Of a stretch of 64,000 nucleotides of DNA, positions 1 through 13,163 are shown piece by piece. The notes under the pieces are model-generated. The model ran no database searches. It saw only the letters and a list, made by a program, of their open reading frames with translations, and was not told the DNA's origin. A program made the position numbers and the translations under genes. The stretch's first letter is position 1. Each line of letters opens with the position of its first letter. The stretch is from Cucumis sativus (lineage: Eukaryota; Streptophyta; Magnoliopsida; Cucurbitales; Cucurbitaceae). The stretch lies in the NCBI RefSeq assembly GCF_000004075.3, contig NC_026660.2:25857498-25921497 (forward strand), written 5' to 3'.

Positions 1-895
1 TACATTGTCAGTGGAAATTTAAAAGCTACTTTTGATTTCGATTTTCTTTTTCTTTTTCTTTTTCTTTTTCTTTTTCTTTGTTTGGAGTACTACCTTTGAA
101 AATGTTGCACTATTATTGTTATTATTATCAGCGTTAGCATGTATACTTTCCAGCATAATATCCATTGGAGTGGAAGGGGAGAGAAGCAAAGGGAAAATAA
201 TTATGATTTTGGCGTGACCCCCATGTGACTCTGTGACAACATACAGACCCGATCAAATTTTTTGTTTAAAAAAAACAAGAAAAAAACTGAGGCACACAAC
301 TTCATTAATTTATAAAAGTTAATATGTTGTAGATTTCTTTGAAGACACGTCTCACAAACAAGTTCACATAAATAAATATCTTCCGTTAGATAGTACAGAT
401 CAAATTGATTGACCGTACCTGTGCACAACTACATGAATGTCGCAGTTAAAAGATTAAAAAAGGTAATTATAAAGTAACACCAGGTAAGATTAGAGATTAG
501 GATTATTCTTCTAATCTATTCATTTTAAATTCCAAGTACAATGCAGAAAATTCGAATTACAAAAATTAAAATAGAAACAGAACGTCATAGTGTTCCATGG
601 CAATTGACAAAGACAAGCAAATTACGAATACTGTACACACAAAAATCGAACCAAAGCAAAGGCAATTCCCCATATTATTATCAGTTTTTTCATTTTCCAT
701 TTCCTTTCCTTTTTCGTAGAGTAGAACAAAATGTTAAAAAAAAAAAAACACTAAAATCCAGCTCTATTTCTCGCTGGAAATTCCACAAATATTACATTAA
801 CTTTCAATTTTAAGGTCAGATCGATGGTACACCCATCTTCTGGGCCCATTAGCCATGAAAATTCAACAAGACCCATCTTCTTCATTGTCCTCTTT
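1..895. other. gene-free left edge
   Basis: AT-rich DNA beyond the 3' end of the minus-strand subtilase gene. It contains a hexanucleotide repeat near its start, and its right part probably includes the protease 3' UTR. The small open frames here are low-complexity and resemble nothing I recognise. Confidence 0.6.
42..79. repeat. (TTTTTC)n microsatellite
   Basis: About six uninterrupted copies of a T5C hexamer are visible. It is a simple repeat that could be length-polymorphic. Confidence 0.9.
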
Positions 896-3181
896 CTACG
901 TCCAGCTAAACGCAATCGGACTTCCCACCACGTGTTTCCCGTCCGACCACTCAATTCGACCAAACGCTTCTGCACTCGTTGGCGCCGCCGAACTGGTCGT
1001 GGTGGTGAATGTGACTGTGTAAGACTTCTTATCATTGGCTCCGGTGAAGCTCAATGATTCCGGCTCCACGGAGATTTTCACTGATTTGGTCTCCGACGTG
1101 ATTGAGACTTTGTAGGTTCCTGGAGAGCCGACGTTTGTGAGTGTTCTAGTGTGCTTTACTACACTGGAACCACTGCCTCCGCCGCCTAATACGCCTTCAA
1201 AGACGACGGCGAAAGAAGGGTAGTTGAGATCGTTGACACTGTACTTCTTCTTGGAGTCGCAAGTGAAATCTTTCCTTGCCAGTGAGTTGATCTGCGATGG
1301 AGTGTAGTTGAGTGCGCAGAGGAAGTTCAGGTAATCGTCCACCGTTAGATCGTAAACAAGACCTGGATTGAGGGCTGATACGGGATCCACGTGTCCGGCT
1401 CCGTGATCGAATGGGGTGGATGGTTTTCCGGTGGCGATATCTTGGATCTTTTGGCCATTTTTGTAGGCTGTGTAGGCTGTTGTCATCAACGCCGATCGAA
1501 TCGCCGCCGGACTCCAATCGGGATGAGCACCCTTGATCAGAGCAGCGAGACCGCTCACATGGGGGCAGGACATGGAGGTTCCGGAGATAATGTTGAAATC
1601 CACTCGTCTGTCATCAATGGCTAAACCACTTGGTCCCACTGATTTTGACCATCCAGCTAAGATGTTGACGCCAGGGGCTATTATGTCGGGCTTCAGCAAC
1701 TGAGGAGTGATCGAATTTGGTCCACGGGAACTAAACGCCGCCACAACCGGTGATGGTTCGATCCCTAATTTAGTTCCTTCGAATAAGATCGTCACCGTCG
1801 GACTCGGGTCCGAAACGAGATACTTTCGTATAGTGTCGCCAGATTTCTGACCCACCGCCGTGGCCGGCAGAAGATGAGAGTCGGCCACCAACTCTTCTCC
1901 ATTTGCTGCGGTATTGGCCAGCACCATTCCGATTCCACCAGCGGCTTTGACGACTGCACCTTTCTGAACCCTAGGGTTTACACCTCGGTCACAGAAAACG
2001 ACCTTTCCGGCGACCTTTTCAGGGATCAAAGTACCAGTCATACACAAATTTCCATTACCGGAGTTACTCGCATTAGCAGCGTAAATAAAAGGCAACAATG
2101 TTCCCGGCAATGACTTGCCTCGATAGAGGGAAACGCCGGAGAAGTTCTTGGCGTCTCCAAGACTGACATACGCCGGAAAATCACGATCTAATGTTCCAGC
2201 GCCGACTGTTGTAATCCATGGAGACGTATTTGACAAACTGAAAGGACTGGGGCCGGCATTTCCAGCAGAGCAAGAAACGAGGATGCCTTTCTCCATGGCA
2301 GCAAAGGCTCCGGTGGCCACACTGTCTTTGTAATAATCGGATACTCCACCCCCAAGCGACATGGAAAGCACGTTAACATTGTCGTCCACAGCCTTGTCAA
2401 TGGCGGCAACGATATCAGAGCTGAAACATCCGCCAGCCCAGCAAACCTTGTAGGCGGCGACTCTCGCACGCGCGGCCATTCCACGGGCGGTACCCGAGGC
2501 ATACCCAAATAGACTTGCGTTTTCAACTACAGAACCGGCCGCAGTGGAAGCGGTGTGGGTTCCATGGCCATCGTCATCTCTCGGAGATCTAGATTCTTTA
2601 GATTCATCGATCGGACCCAGAGTTGCCTCATAGCCCTTAGAGAAAAATCTAGCTCCAACCAGCTTCCTGTTACAGTTCGACGCACTAAAATTAGTACCCG
2701 ATTCACACTCACCTTTCCAGCTACTCGGAACTGGTCCAAGCCCTGTATCATCAAAGCTCTTACTCTCCGGCGAAATCCCAGTATCCAAAACTCCAATGAT
2801 AACCTCCGACACGGAGTTGGATTCAGGGTAAAGATTCGCATTCTTGTCAAGCCCAAGAAACTCTGGAGAACGAGTGGTATGAAGTTCATATATCATCTCA
2901 GGCACCACAGCCAGAATCCCAGGTTGGGCTTCCAGCCGCTGAGCTTCCTCCGCCGTCAGTCTGGTTGAAAACCCATGAACCACGTTGTTGTACGCATAGA
3001 TCATCTCAGCGGAATCGGACACCGATCTGAGTGAGGAGTCATACCAGTGCAAATGGTGCTCAAAACTCTCGGGCATTTGGTATTTAGCCATATGCACGAT
3101 GTAGGTCTTCTTGTCTCCGACAGCCATGGACGGCACAGAGAAGAAACAGAGAAGTAAAAACATCCAAACGGGGTTGGCCAT
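896..3181 (-). CDS. SBT1.7: subtilisin-like serine protease, SBT1.7/ARA12 type
   Basis: A single uninterrupted 761-residue frame, the usual length for plant subtilases, encodes a secreted apoplastic serine endopeptidase. A signal peptide (about residues 1-22) precedes an I9 propeptide (about 26-105, KTYIVHMAKY onward). The S8 catalytic domain carries D133 (GVLDTG), H206 (DGHGTHT), the oxyanion-hole N308 (SAGNAGP) and S536 (SGTSMSCPHVSG). A PA domain is inserted at about 380-455, and a fibronectin-III-like domain ends the protein. The ATG at 3181 is the first in frame and is followed directly by the signal peptide. The lack of introns fits the Arabidopsis SBT1.7 group, whose member ARA12 is needed for seed-coat mucilage release. 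The exact orthologue assignment is inference; membership of the SBT1 family is secure. Confidence 0.95.
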   Translation of the reverse strand: MANPVWMFLLLCFFSVPSMAVGDKKTYIVHMAKYQMPESFEHHLHWYDSSLRSVSDSAEMIYAYNNVVHGFSTRLTAEEAQRLEAQPGILAVVPEMIYELHTTRSPEFLGLDKNANLYPESNSVSEVIIGVLDTGISPESKSFDDTGLGPVPSSWKGECESGTNFSASNCNRKLVGARFFSKGYEATLGPIDESKESRSPRDDDGHGTHTASTAAGSVVENASLFGYASGTARGMAARARVAAYKVCWAGGCFSSDIVAAIDKAVDDNVNVLSMSLGGGVSDYYKDSVATGAFAAMEKGILVSCSAGNAGPSPFSLSNTSPWITTVGAGTLDRDFPAYVSLGDAKNFSGVSLYRGKSLPGTLLPFIYAANASNSGNGNLCMTGTLIPEKVAGKVVFCDRGVNPRVQKGAVVKAAGGIGMVLANTAANGEELVADSHLLPATAVGQKSGDTIRKYLVSDPSPTVTILFEGTKLGIEPSPVVAAFSSRGPNSITPQLLKPDIIAPGVNILAGWSKSVGPSGLAIDDRRVDFNIISGTSMSCPHVSGLAALIKGAHPDWSPAAIRSALMTTAYTAYKNGQKIQDIATGKPSTPFDHGAGHVDPVSALNPGLVYDLTVDDYLNFLCALNYTPSQINSLARKDFTCDSKKKYSVNDLNYPSFAVVFEGVLGGGGSGSSVVKHTRTLTNVGSPGTYKVSITSETKSVKISVEPESLSFTGANDKKSYTVTFTTTTSSAAPTSAEAFGRIEWSDGKHVVGSPIAFSWT

Positions 3182-3240
3182 GATTTGTGCAATCAGAAAG
3201 AGAGCATCAAAATGGAAAATGAAAGATGGGAATGGAGTTG

Positions 3241-3250
3241 TATATATAAA
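3241..3250 (-). promoter_or_regulatory. TATA box of the subtilase gene
   Basis: A TATATATAAA-type stretch lies about 60 bases upstream of the protease ATG. This spacing fits a core promoter with a short 5' leader. Confidence 0.5.
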
Positions 3251-4734
3251 AATGGAGAAGGGAAAGTGAAATAATAATGGAGGAAAAAAGGGGGAAAACC
3301 AGAGAGAGTGGAAGGTGGTTGTGTTGTTGAGAGAGTGAATAATTGTGTGGAGCCAAAACGGAAGAGGAGCTATCGACAGGTCTGAAGGAACGTGGAAGGG
3401 ATAATGGTAATGGAAATGGAGAAGAAGTTACTGCTTTGTTTCATCACGTGTACAACCACTTTTGCTCTTCTCTCTTCTCGCTTTCCCTCCTACTCTCACC
3501 TTTTTAGTTCTCCTACTTAAATACTTTTCTTTCCTTCCTTACCGTCCAAAACAAAACACTCAAATTCAATTCTCAATTAATAAATAAAGGAAAAAAAAAT
3601 TAACTTTTTATCTTAATTTTAAAAAATATGTAATAAATACAAGAAAAAGAGAATTAACCTTTTCATATATGGAGGTTATATTCCAAAGGTAAATTTGGTA
3701 ATGCAATGACATCGAAATATGATTATATTAAAAACTTATATATGGAGATGGGTTTTATTTTTGTTCAATTTATAATATAAAATTTATTTCATTTAGACAT
3801 CTTTCAATTAAGTTTTCTTTTTTATTGTTTGTACACAATTATTAATATTTTTAAGGTTTATCTAAATTTCATTCTAACTTTCCAAATTAATTTTTTTTCG
3901 TTAAAGTACATTAAAGATGGTTTTAGTGCATTGTTTTATAATATATGTTTTGATAACTATTTTATCCCTAAAATCTAAACAACAAGTGTATTTAATTATT
4001 GAGTTTAGAAAATGTATAATTTTAGTCTTGCATTTCTAAGAATAGACATGAAATAATTATATGATATCTTAAATTAGAAAATATTTTTTTTACCCCAATT
4101 CCTTTTTAAAATTATATTTATAATTTTGCATAATATAATCATTGGATTAAAAATATTTACGAGAAAAATTGCATATGATAGCATTGTGATAATATGATAT
4201 AGCAATTATAGCACTTTGTTTTTAGAATTTTGTAAACATGGCAAAATTTTCACTTCTTCATCTTAAATTTGATATTATTCTTAAACTACCCTTCAATAAT
4301 TTATCTATCTTCTTCTTTTTAATGTCCTACTCATTATTTATTTATGCTTCCACTTTTTATGACCCTAATTTTTTGTTTATTTCTATACTGGACAAATTAT
4401 TTATTCTTTCTGTCTTAATCTTAATTTTAAAATATCAATAGTACATTAATTATAATATGAAATATAATATAATGGTTGTTGATCATAGTAATTTAACTTT
4501 ATTTGTGATTTTTTTTTACTTTCTTCGATGTGTATTTTGAGTTGAATTTGATTCCAAATGGTTTTGTTTTATTTTTTTACATTGATTATTTTGTTTTACT
4601 TTGTCTCGGTGTTGTGATATACTTATATTATATGTATTAGTTGTTTAATATACCTACTATGTGATTTTCATTTTTTTCAACTTTTATGCACTTCATTATA
4701 GTATTATTAAATATATTAATGATGTAACTCAATG

Positions 4735-4990
4735 TATCATTATCAAGTATATGAATCAAGTTTACAAGTGTATATCAATAGTATATCAAGTGTATATGTA
4801 GGACTTCAAGCATATCAAGTGTATTTAATCAATTAATTGTATAAGTGAACAATACTAAATGTATATGCAGTGTATCAGGTGTATCAAACACATATTAGTA
4901 TGTTTTGGTATCGAGTGTATCAAAGAGTATTAGGTGCATCAAGTGTATCAATTAAATGTATCGGGTGTATTAGGCGTCTCAGACTATCAA
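4735..4990. repeat. degenerate TGTATCAAG-type minisatellite
   Basis: Variants of 'gtgtatcaagtgtat' recur many times over about 250 bases with substitutions and variable spacers. This looks like an old, diverged tandem array. Confidence 0.6.
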
Positions 4991-5159
4991 ACGTATATTA
5001 GTAACGAGGGTATTTGTGACATTTTACATCTTGATGTGTGGGCTTGACCGCATTTTTGTCATTTTCGCAAATAATAAAATGTGTGTGTTATGAACTTAAT
5101 TATTACAACTTATTTTGTTATTTTTGCGAGTGCTCCTATTTACAAATATAACCAAATTT

Positions 5160-5520
5160 ATTAAAGTCTATCAATGATGAAAATATTAATCTATCACTAA
5201 TAAACCATAAAAATCTATCAACATAATTTTATCACCTATAGATTTTGTTATATTTGTAATTTTTTAAAAATATTGTTATATTTTTAATTATTATTCCTAA
5301 AATTTATCCAAATTACAATTATCCTTTAATTATAGGAAAATTTTCAAAAACAGCAAATTTTATAAAACATTTACAACCTATATAAAACATTTACAACCTA
5401 TAGCAAATTCTACCACCGATATTCATTGATATGCTATAATGATAGAAGACTATCATTGATAGAATCCAAAATTTTGCTATAACTTGTAAATATTTTAATT
5501 TATTTGACTATTTTTAAAAA
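5160..5520. repeat. AT-rich element with ctatca/gatag motifs
   Basis: It contains repeated 'ctatcaatgat', 'tctatcactaat' and 'atgatagaagactatcattgatag' motifs, with 'tttgttatatttgtaattttt'-like ends. Similar motif mixtures occur elsewhere in the window, at about 11.8, 31.1, 34.7, 53.7 and 56.0 kb. It is probably a decayed MITE-like family. Confidence 0.4.
5361..5400. repeat. exact 20-bp tandem duplication
   Basis: Two adjacent identical copies of tataaaacatttacaaccta lie inside the AT-rich element. Confidence 0.9.
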
Positions 5521-7458
5521 CATCCCTTAATTATATTGGGTAACTATTTAAATTATTTATAAAAAATTAATATTTCAATTAATTTTAAGACTAAAAAGTT
5601 ACATTTAGATTTATCTAATTTGTGAACCACGAGTGCTCAACTAGTTTCCTCAAAATAGAACTTGTCTACATGCTACATCCAACCCTGCCATGTTTGATCT
5701 CATGTAACAAAAAAATGGGAAAATCCTGAAGTATCCTGTTGTAATTATAACATTTGTTCATGCTATTGTTTTAACGTTTATAGAAAATTATTTAATAATA
5801 TTAAGCCCCACATGATTATTAAGAGAAAAAAAAAAGGGTGTAACAATAGACCAGTAGGACTATTTATTCCATAGTGTAGAAGCATTAAGTGTGTTTTATT
5901 CATCTCACACGAACTTGATTCAAGGGCAATTGGCAAGGAGATCCAAACATATATGCTCCAATATTTTGTTATACTATACCATATATAACATGTTATAATT
6001 TTTTTTTCTTGATTATTCATGTTGTAGTTTGACATACAATTGAACTCATGTGCCTGCTTTCATACAATCACCATTTTCAGACAACATGCTGTTATTATCA
6101 CTAATACTCTTTAGTACTAGAAAAGTTATTAGTATAAGGTGGATCCTTTATAATCAATACACATAATTAATCATGTTTAAATGTTGTTCAGCCGGACCTT
6201 TAACTTCTTATTAGGATTTAAAATGAGGTTGATGCAGTGTGAATATGACGAAGGAACTGAAGGAGCACTCGTGCTGTCATGATAACGTGACTTTTAATTC
6301 TCTTTTTTTCCTTTGGTTTTATTTGTTAAGTAAATGCATTAGTCGGTTTAGTTAGAACTTAGCTGGGTGTGTGCTATGTACAGTGTCTCTATTAAAAGAG
6401 GTTTTGATGAGTTCGTATGCATGTCATACTATTTTATGATCTATTTTGTCTGTTTCTTTGATTCATCCACTTTTCACTTAGCAACAAATTGTTAAAAGTT
6501 GTCCCATAAAATATATATGCATATATACACACATCATAATGGAATACTAATTACATGGATGAAGTCACGTATATATCCAATATACAATTAAGATTTTAAA
6601 GCAAAAACAGGAACATATGTTGTATAATCTGTAATGGTTTTTTTTTTTTAAATAAAAATAAAGACGAGAGTGTATATTAAGTAAAAATTCAAACTAATTT
6701 TGTTATTATTTTTAAAATTAATCTATTACCGGAGAATTAATTTAAATTACTCACTAGATTTTCATTTTAAAATTATAATACACACCTCTCACACATCTAC
6801 AAGACTCCCTTACGGTGAACGTAAATGAAGAATAAATACAATAAGCTAAAACACATGGTAGTAACTATTCCTTAAATTTAATCCAATCAGTCATCTTTTA
6901 GAAAACTGGGTTTTTTGTACATGATTTTGGGATGATTTAAATAAAATCCAAGTAAAAATAGTTATAAAAGGTATCACGTTTAAAGTTAGTTCAATTTTAA
7001 TTTTCATATTTTCATTGGTTTAGATTCACTAAATATTAAATGTATGGGTATTTTTGCTTTCCCCCTTCAAACATATTGACAGATTATGTCTGATTTCTAT
7101 AAATTATTATTATTATTTAATTCATCCATAAAAAATAAATTTAAAGATTAGTTCTAAAAATATAGAGTCGGAAAGGATAAGATAAAAAAATTAGAAATAC
7201 ATTTAACAAAAAGAAACTAAATTAATAAAAGAAAGGAAGGAAGAGTAAATAAAGCGTGGCTGGTTCACGGGTATGTGTCAGCGGTGTCTAGTAGCGAAGG
7301 GATAGTGTTTCCATTTGGTTGGTGAGGCTTTGAGCAAACACGGAAACCTATTCCATATTTTCTACTTCCAAATAAGAGGCCAAATTTCAATCTCTCTTTT
7401 TCCCCTAAATTGTCTATTTATGACTCTATTATTATTTCCCATAGCAAATAGCATACTC

Positions 7459-7487
7459 ACACCACCCCCACCCCCACCCCCACCCCA
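7459..7487. repeat. CCCCCA tract, potential G-quadruplex on the minus strand
   Basis: At least four C-runs of 4-5 bases are separated by single adenines. The minus strand therefore has G-runs with one-base loops, a textbook G-quadruplex pattern. Confidence 0.7.
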
Positions 7488-8339
7488 ACTCCACTCCCTC
7501 TTTATCATTTACGATACCGGTTTAAAATGCTGTTCATTACTGGGACCTCCTTGTCCTCCATTTTCGGTTCTTTATTTATCATTATTACCCTTAATTATTA
7601 TTATTATTGTCATCATCAAATCTCAACACACCTATTAATAATAATAAAACCTATATTTCAATAATAGATTAGGGTCAAACACCCAATTAATTGCTTCGTC
7701 GTACACGCTATTCCTTCTTAATAACATTTCTGTACTTTCCTATTTCTACACATCGGATAATATTGTGCAAATGTCATTTTACATTGGATTTATTTACTTC
7801 ACTTTTTATCTCTTTTCATGCCACATTTCTGTCAGATGCATTCATCAGTCTAATCTTTCATTCGATAGTATATGTACTGCCCATGCAATAATTTTTTTAA
7901 AAAATATTTTTACAATGGGTAGGTAAGGAGACGATTGATAAATGTATAAATGAGACAAATTAATTAACAAGGTATATATTTAAAATGAACAGTATTAAAT
8001 TATTCTGAAGATACTCAAAGAGTTCAATGTTCTAACAACATGTACTAAACTAGGTTTTGATGTTTAAACTAATACATAAAATATATGATATATAGAATCA
8101 AGTATGGTGGAGTATATCTTTTTACGAACCTTGTAGTTTTTTATTTAACTACACTACTCTTATTTGATAATGTATTGATATCTGTAAGTACTCTATTGTT
8201 ATAAGAAAATGTCAGAGTTTGTGTGTCATCCAAATGATTCGTTTAATTTAGAGTATTATTATCTTTCTTATTGTTCACTCACTACTCAACTCAATATCAC
8301 ATATCAACAAATTTAATATAGGTTAACGAATGAGACTTG

Positions 8340-8359
8340 ATATATATATATATATATAA
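8340..8359. repeat. (TA)n microsatellite
   Basis: Uninterrupted TA dinucleotide run. Confidence 0.85.
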
Positions 8360-9968
8360 ATATATAACTGAAATAATTTCAATCCTAGTAACTAATCTAG
8401 CGGTAGGAGTTGTCTTGTAGCTCATTTTAGTTTTAGGTTCCATTCTCATTTCTTACATTTTTTTAAAACCATAATCTACACCATATATGCGTATTTTTTA
8501 TAATACAAACTAAAGTAATCTACATTTCAAACACAAACTATTGTAATTCAACTATAACAACTCACTCCTCATCATAAACATCATTCTACTCATTTTATTA
8601 TAATCCACAAACAGGTCAATTTCAACTTCTAGGCTTGAAAGTAAATAATTGTATAAATCCAAATTTAGTTGTCTCCTTGTCACACCTAATAAATATGTAC
8701 ACATACAAACTATGCACCGTGGGCCACATAACTCAAGAATGTTGAAAATTAAAAGGATGAGCCAATGATCCACTACTATTAATGATGATTAGAGATTATT
8801 AATCATGTGTCTCGTATGAAAAGGCAAAAAGCTCATGCGAGTTTGTCAACTTTTGAATTAGCCCTAAAAATCATTTCACAAAAAAGGGGCATAACCTGCC
8901 AATTCATTCAATTTGAAGGAGTTTTGGTAAATTTTCTTTCCCTTTTATAGGGGAAGGTATGGGATCTGATCTTCACACTGATATTCTAGACCAAATTGAA
9001 GATTGAGCTACATTCTCAACTTAATTGAGGTTATTGGAAATCATATTGATTTGCTTTGTTTGATTATCTTAATTGTTTGAAGTCTATTGAAGCATTTCTC
9101 TGCTACCTAGGCCGTATTAATCTTCATTATCCAATGTTATCAACCTATCATAACTAATCTCTTACAACATTTGACATTGTTTTGCATTGTCATTCAATTA
9201 CAGTTAATACTGTTTCAAGATCTTAAATCATTGTAATATCAACTGATTGCTATCATTTTTATTATTTTACATTGTTTTTCTAATTAAAGTGTTTATTAAT
9301 TTTGTATAAAACTAAAATAATTTACCTCTCAAATACCTATAATCAAAACCAAAATATTATACATCCAAATGTCAAACTATCATAATCAATTATAATAAAA
9401 TGTGTCGATAATAACCAACTTTTTGTTCCAAAGGTGTTTTGGACTCAAATTTATTATATGTTAAAAGCTACTTTTTTTCACAAAAATGTTTCTTTTCTGG
9501 ACTAATATTTACATTTCTCAATCTTTTAACTTGAGCTAAACATCATTTTTAGAGATTTATTTATTTATTGGTAAGTATTCAATTTTAAAATAAATTAAAA
9601 CATTTAACAACCAACTTAAAAATTTGTTCTTTTGTTCTTTCGAATCAATCTTTAGCCCTAATTTATTCACCATTCCAAACGATGGTACCAAACAAAATAA
9701 CACCTACTCCTTTATACATATGTGTAATTAAAAAAGAAAAAGGTAAATGAATACCTAGAAAATGTAAATGCTTGAATTTATTGGAAAATAAAAGGTGGGT
9801 CCATGGATCACGTGCATCCTTTGAAGGGCGAGATTGGATTTTGTTGCAAACTTCGAAGGGGTTAAACAACGACGTCATTACTTTGGCCACGGGTTATTTT
9901 TCAATACTATAGCATTAGGTAAATATCTTGTTTACATCCCTACCCAAAAAATAAAAAAACAATTAAAA

Positions 9969-9995
9969 TAATATATATATATATATATATATATA
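9969..9995. repeat. (AT)n microsatellite
   Basis: Uninterrupted AT dinucleotide run of about 13 units. Confidence 0.85.
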
Positions 9996-11829
9996 ATAGT
10001 ATACGTCTGTCAAAAGTTAATGTAAGAAAATAATTTAATTTAATTAGTCTTTTTTCTTTAATGCAAATTTATGAGTTTTTATTCACGGTGCCTTTTAGGT
10101 AGGAAGATAGTAGCCTTCTGGCTTAAGACTGGATTAGATTTTGATGGAATAAAAATTCAAGTCAGTGATGGAGTTATAAATTTGGATTTCTTTTCTTCCA
10201 TCTCCATCCTTTTCTTAAATCGATTTGTTGAATTCGTTTTCTTTTCCACAATCAATTCTGTTCTTCTTCCACTTAATTTACAATTTTCTTTCTCGAGAAT
10301 CACGGAGACTGAGGACCGAGAAAATTTGTGACCATAGAAAAACTTATTGAGAAGTGTAATAAACTATAAGCCAAAGTAAGTGATGTCACGCCAGGTTGGG
10401 TGGCATTAAACAAAATGTCGAAATTCATTAATTCCATTTTTCATTTTGAACCATGCAGTGCAAAGGGGCTTCGCTTTGGTACAAAAATTCCAACATAATT
10501 GGGTATGGTTTGGGTGTGTGGTGGAAGAAATTAAGAAGTTGGTATCTACTATCTACACCTACACGTCGCTTTTGATAAGACGAACTTCATCAAGAGTTGC
10601 GTTTGTGTGTTTCTGAAGTGGAAATGCAAAACCAAATTTGGGATCTGTGTGTTTTGTTTGTGCTTTTGGACCCTTTTCTTTTCTTTTCTCTTTTGGCATC
10701 TTTCTTGTTTTTTTTTTTCTATGGTTGCCGTAACCGCATCAATCTGCTTTCACATTTTTTCTCACCTTCCAATCGTTTTTCTATTATATCATTTATTTCT
10801 ATATTTTCATTTAAAAAGAAAACACATGTTGTTCAAATATACTTTCATACTCTTCAAGAAAAGTTCCATAGTTTTGTTTTAATAGTAATTTAAAAACACT
10901 TGCAATGACTTCTGAAATATTTTATAGTTTTTCAATGTCATTATATTCTTAAAGCCTTATATCTAATAGAATTTGAATGCTTTTCATACCAAGCCCATAC
11001 TTATCTTTTATGTTCACTCACAACTTAATTTACTAACTTTTCTATATAGATTTTGATTCTTGGCTACGCGTAAAAGATGTAAGGGGAAGACAAGTGAGGA
11101 AGGAGACTAGAATTTGTTCGTGGAAAGTGATTTTATCGTGACTTAAAATAAATATAAATATATAAAGTTAAATCATGAGTGATGAATTTGAATACATAAC
11201 TAGAGATTAATATTTGATCTTTAGAAATGAAAGTTATTACATGTAGATTTTAAAAATAAAAATAAATAATAAAAGAAAGAAATTGAAGTGAAAACGAGAC
11301 TCGTCAACCTTCGAATCTATATCAGTTTATGTTATTATAAACAAATGTACCTAATCTCATACTCCATTCTTCATATTTAACTAAGAAAAGATAAAAAATA
11401 TATAAGTTTAATATTTATCATACATAAATCAAATATTTAATATTTATAGATAATGTAGTAATTTTAAATTTATTATTGATTATGTGAAAAGCAACGGTAT
11501 AAAATTGTAAAAATAAGAACAAGAAAAAACAAAAAAAAAACGGGAAAGTTAAAAAAATAAAGTTAATGGGGTGAATAAGTGGTTGTGGGATCGAGAAGTC
11601 CCACCGCCTTTGGGCTACTCCCAACCTTCTCTTTCGGCCCACCAACAATTGTTATTGTTGTATTAAATAGTCATGGAAAAATAGGAGTTCTATCAATTAT
11701 GTTGTTATCAACGATGTAAGTCTACCACCTATCAACTTTACAGATTGAATAACTTTGTCTTCAGTGAAATTTTACATTTTCTTTGAATCAAAAGGTTAAA
11801 AGAAAGTTGTGATATATTTGCACTTGGAT

Positions 11830-12010
11830 AAAAAATATGACCTTTACACAAGCAATCTATCACTTCTATTACATATAAAAAGTGAAGTTTATCACTAGTT
11901 GATAGATTTCAATATCTTAAAATTTCATACCTCAAGCATTTTTTTTTTTATAATTAATCGGTCTTTTAAAATATCTTATATGGATTTTGCTATATTATGT
12001 TATACATTTT
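11830..12010. repeat. AT-rich ctatc/gatag element copy
   Basis: It shows 'aatctatcacttctatt', 'tatcactagttgatagattt' and 'ttttgctatattatgtta' motifs like those of the elements near 5.2 and 31.2 kb. The boundaries are approximate. Confidence 0.35.
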
Positions 12011-13163
12011 ACTTATTTTGCTATATATATATTTATATGAAAGGAGTCCTGATCAAAATTGACATGTAAAGAGAGAAAAAAAATAGTCTACAACCAAGTT
12101 TTATCATGACACTTGAAACAAAGTAAATCTTAGTTCATATATTAGCGCAACTCATGTACTGACATTTTTTTTTTTTGGCAAAAGTACGTTTTCTTTAATT
12201 TGTAAAAGATAAACTGTATTGTTTTAATTAAAATAATGCGACATATATATGTGTAGTGTGGTGTGAAGATCTATAATATAAAATACTGCACTTATGCATT
12301 AAAAAATGTAAATTTGATTTCGTTGAAAAAATTGTATTCTTTCATTACTAAATTGATCTAAAAACTAAAATGGGTGAATAAAGACCATCAATATTATATC
12401 ACTCAACACGTCTTTTACTTGGTGTATAAATAAGTCTACAAGTTTAAATCAATTTTTATTTATAAATAAATAATATTATAAAAATATTTATATGATATAA
12501 TCTTAAATAATGAATAAGCTAACAAGTTTAAATAAATGGATAAAGACAAATTTAATATTACATCACTCAACAATTTCGACAATAATAACATTTTCGTAAT
12601 TATTAACAATATAATCATAAAAATAGTTTAAACAAATATCAATTTATACTTCGAACTATGGAATTATATTCATTTAAAATATATCGAACTCCAAACTCAA
12701 GTAAATATATCAAATTAAACTCTCACATTTCTTAATCTATTCAGATAAAATATAAAAAACACAATGGAGAGTTTACATGGATACCATTCGATTGATGCAA
12801 TTCCATAAGTTCAAAGTTTATATCCGAATTGATACAATTGTGAATTTTACAGGTTAAATTGGTGAAATGATTAGTTTATAATATAAATTGATACACCTCA
12901 TATCATTTATGATTTCTCTATTTTTTTTAAAAAAAGTTTATGAAAGTCGAGAAAAGAACCTCGAGGGAGAAGAAAAGCCAAGCGGTTGGGTTTGGTTCAT
13001 TTGAAGCGGTTTAGTTTACTTTTCCCTCGTAGGCGAGTGTGCCGATGCGCGCCACGGCAGTGATCCCTGATCACAGCATGGGCCATCCATTGCAAGCACA
13101 AGCACATACAATTCACGATGTGATTGCGACTATTTTTTAGTGCGTCTCGACACTTGAATCGGA

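Larger units (their letters stand above)
3260..13163. other. 10-kb AT-rich intergenic region without a supported gene
   Basis: The region lies between the divergent subtilase and J-domain genes. Open frames are short, rich in Phe, Leu and Ile, and have no recognisable domains. It holds a TGTATC-type degenerate minisatellite (4735-4990), an AT-rich 'ctatc/gatag' element (about 5160-5520), a C-rich repeat (7459-7487), TA microsatellites (about 8340 and 9970) and another gatag-type element (about 11830-12010). The base composition and the scarcity of long frames argue against protein genes, but a non-coding transcript cannot be excluded. Confidence 0.5.

Noticed and set aside
7315..7638. 107-codon open frame with a polyproline run
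   Set aside because: It opens with TTG rather than ATG, the prolines come from the CCCCCA repeat, and the rest is low-complexity Leu/Ile. There is no domain.
9663..9890. 75-codon minus-strand frame starting MAKVMTSLFNPFE
   Set aside because: It matches nothing I recognise, shows no flanking splice or promoter structure, and lies in AT-rich DNA where such lengths occur by chance.
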